A program made the position numbers and the translations under genes. From assembly GCA_012064385.1 (NCBI GenBank), contig QRDG01000031.1, positions 286,857 to 350,856 of the forward strand: 64,000 nt of DNA. The letters are read 5' to 3'. Positions 60,119 to 64,000 of this stretch are shown here, in pieces. This stretch comes from Puccinellia tenuiflora. Taxonomy: Eukaryota; Streptophyta; Magnoliopsida; Poales; Poaceae. Every line of letters starts with the position of its first letter. Positions within the stretch are counted from its first letter, which is position 1. Below the pieces are notes generated by a model. The model had not been told where the DNA came from and searched no databases. It worked only from the letters and a program-made list of their open reading frames with translations.

Positions 60119-63100
60119 TGCTGTCCGTCTGTCTATTAATTTTCCACGAACACCAATCTTCATCCTGCTAAGAAGATCTCCAACTCTTCTTTGGCTGGCA
60201 GGCCCAAGGACAGCAGATGGTGACAGAGCCAGGAACTTCTGAACCACCCTTAGACATGGCAAGACATCCCCTTTCAGCAAAGCCCATGCAAATACCTGCA
60301 ACCGACTGGTGGTGTCTTCGATGGGTAAACTGTGCAGCGGAAGCTGCCAATTATGTCGAGAAAAGATGGGACTAACATAACAGTAGACCTGGTCTTTCTG
60401 AGGCTCGTAATAGGGTTTTGGATCCTCCAGCGGTGCTGATAAGGTGCAGAGGGAACTAGCGTATTTCAAAAGCCATCCTGGCTTTACACTGGTCACACCA
60501 TGCATGTATGATCTCTTTGTATTTAGTAGTTCCGAGTAAACTACAAACTCTGGTGGAATTTGGGCAACAGAAGATGATCGGTGGAGATATATTGTATCAT
60601 CGAGGATGCAAGATTGATAACGTGCAGCTCGAACCTTTCGATCCTCTTTTGACATTCCAGAAAAAGTGTTAATCTTCTTTGCAACCCTATCAGCCCACCC
60701 AGCACATATTCCTTGACCCAGAAGTTCCTCTTCATTAAGCATTGGTTTTTTGTCGGTTTCACTCCTCCAGGCCTTTTCAACATCCTCAGAACCTCCATAA
60801 TTCCAAGCAAACTCATCACACAATTTGCTATGGTGAAATATTAATCGAAGAATCTGCTTTCTCAATTTTGACATCTCTTCCATTGTTTTGAGGTGAAGTG
60901 AGTAGTCTCTGCAGAATTCGACTGGGTTCCTTGAACACTCAAATGACCGCAAAGCATGAGAAATGGTTAAAGCATCACTGCTAGGGATGGAAAAATCTTT
61001 ACGTGCCTCTCGAACGAGCTTCTTCTGCCTCTTTCTTTCATGTTGGTCCTTATGTTCTGGATCAGGGCCATCCTTGTTCGATTCTCCACTAGTGTCTCCC
61101 TGAATGAGAAAAGGATTTGCATAACTCAAAGCTGATGCAGCAGCAGTTGCATATCCCAATATGAAGTTAGATCTGGCACAGTTTTGCTGACTCTTCAATA
61201 TTTTAATTATTGTCAGAATAAGACGTGAATGTCGTGGGCTCATGGGGTATTGCGCCATAGCCTTTCCCATTGATGTAAGTTTTTCTTCGCTGTCAAGTGC
61301 TTCTAGTGTCTTCAAGCAACGCAAAGCTTCAACCAAACTTTCATTGTTAGGAGGCGTAGGGAAAGGAAAGTTTTCAACCTGCAATTATCATATTTGCATG
61401 AAAATTAGCACAGAAGGTAACACATTAGGAAAGATGTTTAAAAGATAAATAACTTTTAAGTGCATTACCTTATTAATATGCATAAACTTGAGCATAAGCA
61501 CAATGCCATCAACTGGCATTTTCTTGATCTCTGGCTCAGAGAACTCGGGAAATAAATCATCTTTACCATATGCTGCACCCGAGTAGAGACGGTAACAGTG
61601 CCCAGGCCCAGTTCTTCCAGCTCTCCCAGCACGTTGGGATGCTGACGCCTTGCTTATCCACTGGACTTCATAACTTGCCATTCCGGTAGCATGATCATAG
61701 TTCTTAACCTTTTCTTTTCCCGTATCGACCACATATGTTATACCAGGAATTGTTAAAGAGGTTTCGGCAACATTAGTTGCCACAACAACTAATCTTTCCC
61801 CTTCGGGAATATCATGAAACACTCTAAGCTGCTGCGAAGCTGGTAGCATTGCATAAAGTGGTAAAACACGAAGCCTAGCACGTGAAATGGATGTAGGTTT
61901 ACTTTTACTGAAAGAAGGAATAGAAGGACTTGACATTTCCGCAATTGTCACATTGCTCAATTCCTCAGCAGATTCCGGTTCTCCTGATATCCCTGATAAA
62001 GCTTTAAAAGATGCCTTCAATACAGATGAACTCTCAGCACGTTTCAAAAATGATAACACTGGTCCATCCTCTGCGGTTTTATGTGCAGCGGAATCCTCAT
62101 CATCACTGTCAGTATCCATCTCACTCTCGGTTTCAGCATCAGAAGAATCGACATTTAGTCCATCATCCATTTCATCTTGACCATATGAGGAAAACATGTC
62201 GTCTTGGTGCTCAGGTTCAGTTTTATCAATATCATATGCTTCAAAAATTTCCTTATCTGTTTCTGGTGTTGAACCATACTCATCTCCAACCCTTTCAGGC
62301 TTCTTACCAATTTGCCTTTTGGATGCTCGTTCCAGTTTCTTACATAAATAATCAACTTCTCGTTGTCCAGTAACAAAAACAAGGATTCCACCTGGTGGTA
62401 GACTCTTGTGGATTGACAGAACCTTTTTATAAGCTTGTGCTAAATAATCATCATGTGTCCTCTTTGTGAAGTGAATTGTTACTGGAAACTGTCGTGCAGG
62501 TACCTCTACAGCTGGTGGAATCACATCAAACAATCTTCTGTTTGAAATAAAATCCTTTAACTGCAATGTAGCACTCATCAGCACCACTTTCAGCTGACTA
62601 ATCATATCTTCTGGCTTAATGTTCACTCCAGAGCGTATTTGTTCCTGTTGATCTGCATATATATCCTTTGACATGCACAGAAGTTAGGCATGCCTGCACG
62701 TTTTGGCTTTCATCAAAATGAAAATGGGGTAAGCTCTTGAGATTCTAACCTTGCGGAGCTTTATAATTCTAGAAAGCATCCCGATAAGTATATCTGTGTT
62801 CAAACTCCTTTCATGTGCCTCATCCAAGATGATCACCGAATAGTGCTTCAACAGAATGTCACTCTGCAAAAGATCAGCAAGCCATGTGATAAGGAGTTTC
62901 AATCTTATGTTATGTCAGACACAGCTTCAATTACAAACACATATGCATTTTGGGAAGAACAAACCACTTGATGCATAGATAAAATCTGTAAATTATACAG
63001 TTACAGCCTTACAGGTAGACACCTGACTGTGTAATGATACAATTATGGAAGCCGATTAACCAGAGAGACAGACTTTAATAAACCAATAAAAGCAAGTTAA

Positions 63101-63875
63101 AACCTAACTGTATTTATTTATAAATCTGAGTCATCTGCTATTATGGCTGTAAAAGTGTCAGATATACCATTTTGTTGCATTTCTGGACATGGGATCATCT
63201 TGTTTAGCATGAGTTATAAGTTTATTACAACAAGAAACTTTAACTCAAACTTTAATGATTGAACCAAATAGACTGATAGGAGTAACCAGGAAAAGTAAAC
63301 ATATACACAACCTGGATCTCTCGCAGCAAAATGCCATCTGTCATAAACTTGATTGAGCATTTACTTCCAACCTTTTTATCATGCCTAACTTGAAAACCGA
63401 CCTCCTTTCCTAGCTTAAGTCCTAACTCGTAAGACACCCTCTTGGATGTGGCAAGAACAGCAACACGTCGTGGTTGGGTGATACCAATTCGCCCTTTTCT
63501 GTCAGCTCGATTGCTTGTGCCAAAGCCGGCTTCGTATAAGAACTGCAGAACATATATAGCATAAAGAGCAATGAAAAAGTTGGCAGCTACTTAACACAAG
63601 CAGATAGGATCAGAACTCCTAGTTTAAACAAATATTAGAGCACCATGTGTGGGCACACTCACCTGAGGGACCTGAGTAGTTTTACCACAGCCCGTTTCTC
63701 CACACAGAATTACCACAGAATTTTCGTAGATAGCTTCCATTATTTCCTGCTCCATCATTATTATTGGGAGATCCCTCCTCGCCTTCTCAACCTCCAGTGG
63801 TCTTGACACATGCACCACAATTGGAGGATTGAAGCACTCTTGTACAGCAGCTTCACTTTGTTGCGGCTCTTTATC
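59948..63875 (-). CDS. DEAH13: DEAH-box RNA helicase, DEAH13/DHX37/Dhr1 type (3' part of gene)
   Basis: Five exons in the window: 63875-63663, 63542-63312, 62863-62750, 62665-61469 and 61378-59948 (TAG), all phase 0, GT-AG, 1061 residues. The N-terminal exons lie beyond the right edge. Motifs in order are GETGCGKTTQ (Walker A), GITQPRRVAV (Ia), TDGILLRE, ILDEAHERSLNTD (DEAH), LMSATL (III), VFVTGQ (IV), TNVAETSLTIPG (V) and SQRAGRAGRTG (VI). A long acidic Asp/Glu/Ser insertion sits between motifs IV and V, as in DHX37/Dhr1. HA2/OB-type C-terminal domains fill the last exon. The family acts in the nucleolus on U3 snoRNA and the small ribosomal subunit precursor. All catalytic motifs are intact, so it should be functional. 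Confidence 0.92.
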
Positions 63876-64000
63876 CTAACAAAAGGATAATTATTGAATT
63901 AACTCAGAACATGGCCCCAACTTCCTGATTCTCTGCCACTTACCGAATAGGCAAATCCAGCATGCCTTTAGACAATTATATATAAATGAGTAAAAAATAG
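63876..64000 (-). other. DEAH13: Intron of the DEAH13 gene at the window edge
   Basis: Upstream of the acceptor TTGTTAG at 63882-63876 the sequence is AT-rich intron. The next exon is outside the window. Confidence 0.6.

Overview
The window looks like nuclear DNA of a Triticeae grass (wheat, Aegilops, barley or rye type). About two thirds is nested or decayed LTR retrotransposon: Tat-lineage and Athila-type Ty3/Gypsy, and Angela/BARE/WIS-like Ty1/Copia with LTRs near 1.76 kb. LINE, hAT, MITE and Helitron remains are also present. The cellular genes have plant GT-AG introns. Family and species names rest on recognition of LTR ends and protein motifs, not on a database search.

Layout. 1-5803: 3' part of a Tat-lineage Gypsy element (end of pol, a spliced antisense ORF on the minus strand, polypurine tract, 3' LTR). 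5804-6713: nothing recognised. 6714-15502: Angela/BARE-like copia array on the minus strand in LTR-internal-LTR-internal order. 16327-24651: a 12-exon minus-strand gene for a PPR protein with C-terminal CBS domains (CBSPPR1 type). 25020-26723: intergenic with a MITE relic and a 69-bp duplication. 26724-30561: truncated Gypsy LTR fragments. 30562-37635: Athila-type Gypsy element with gag and protease but no visible reverse transcriptase or integrase, plus an Athila ORF1-like gene and a 3' LTR. 37636-42755: antisense Gypsy LTR fragment and a second Angela/BARE-like array (internal-LTR-internal). 42762-44115: LINE RNase H end and a hAT transposase relic.

The right third is gene-bearing. There is a 59-aa protein gene (44891-45070, +), a divergent NAC transcription factor (46049-48362, -), a Helitron in the NAC upstream region (48898-52272), a repeat cluster with a solo LTR that has a perfect 5-bp target duplication (55879-57348), a second gene carrying the same short conserved core as the 59-aa protein (58060 onward, +, apparently three exons), and the 3' part of a DEAH-box RNA helicase of the DEAH13/DHX37/Dhr1 type (59948-63875, -), which continues past the right edge.

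The genes do not form an operon-like unit. CBSPPR1 should act in an organelle and DEAH13 in nucleolar ribosome biogenesis. The NAC protein should be a nuclear regulator. The most novel material is the pair of YVP(K/R)RG small-protein genes flanking the NAC gene, the apparent convergent overlap of the second one with DEAH13, the internal U3-like module ahead of the Athila ORF, and the polypurine-like repeats in the antisense-ORF intron. I found no CRISPR, operon-type or defence system.
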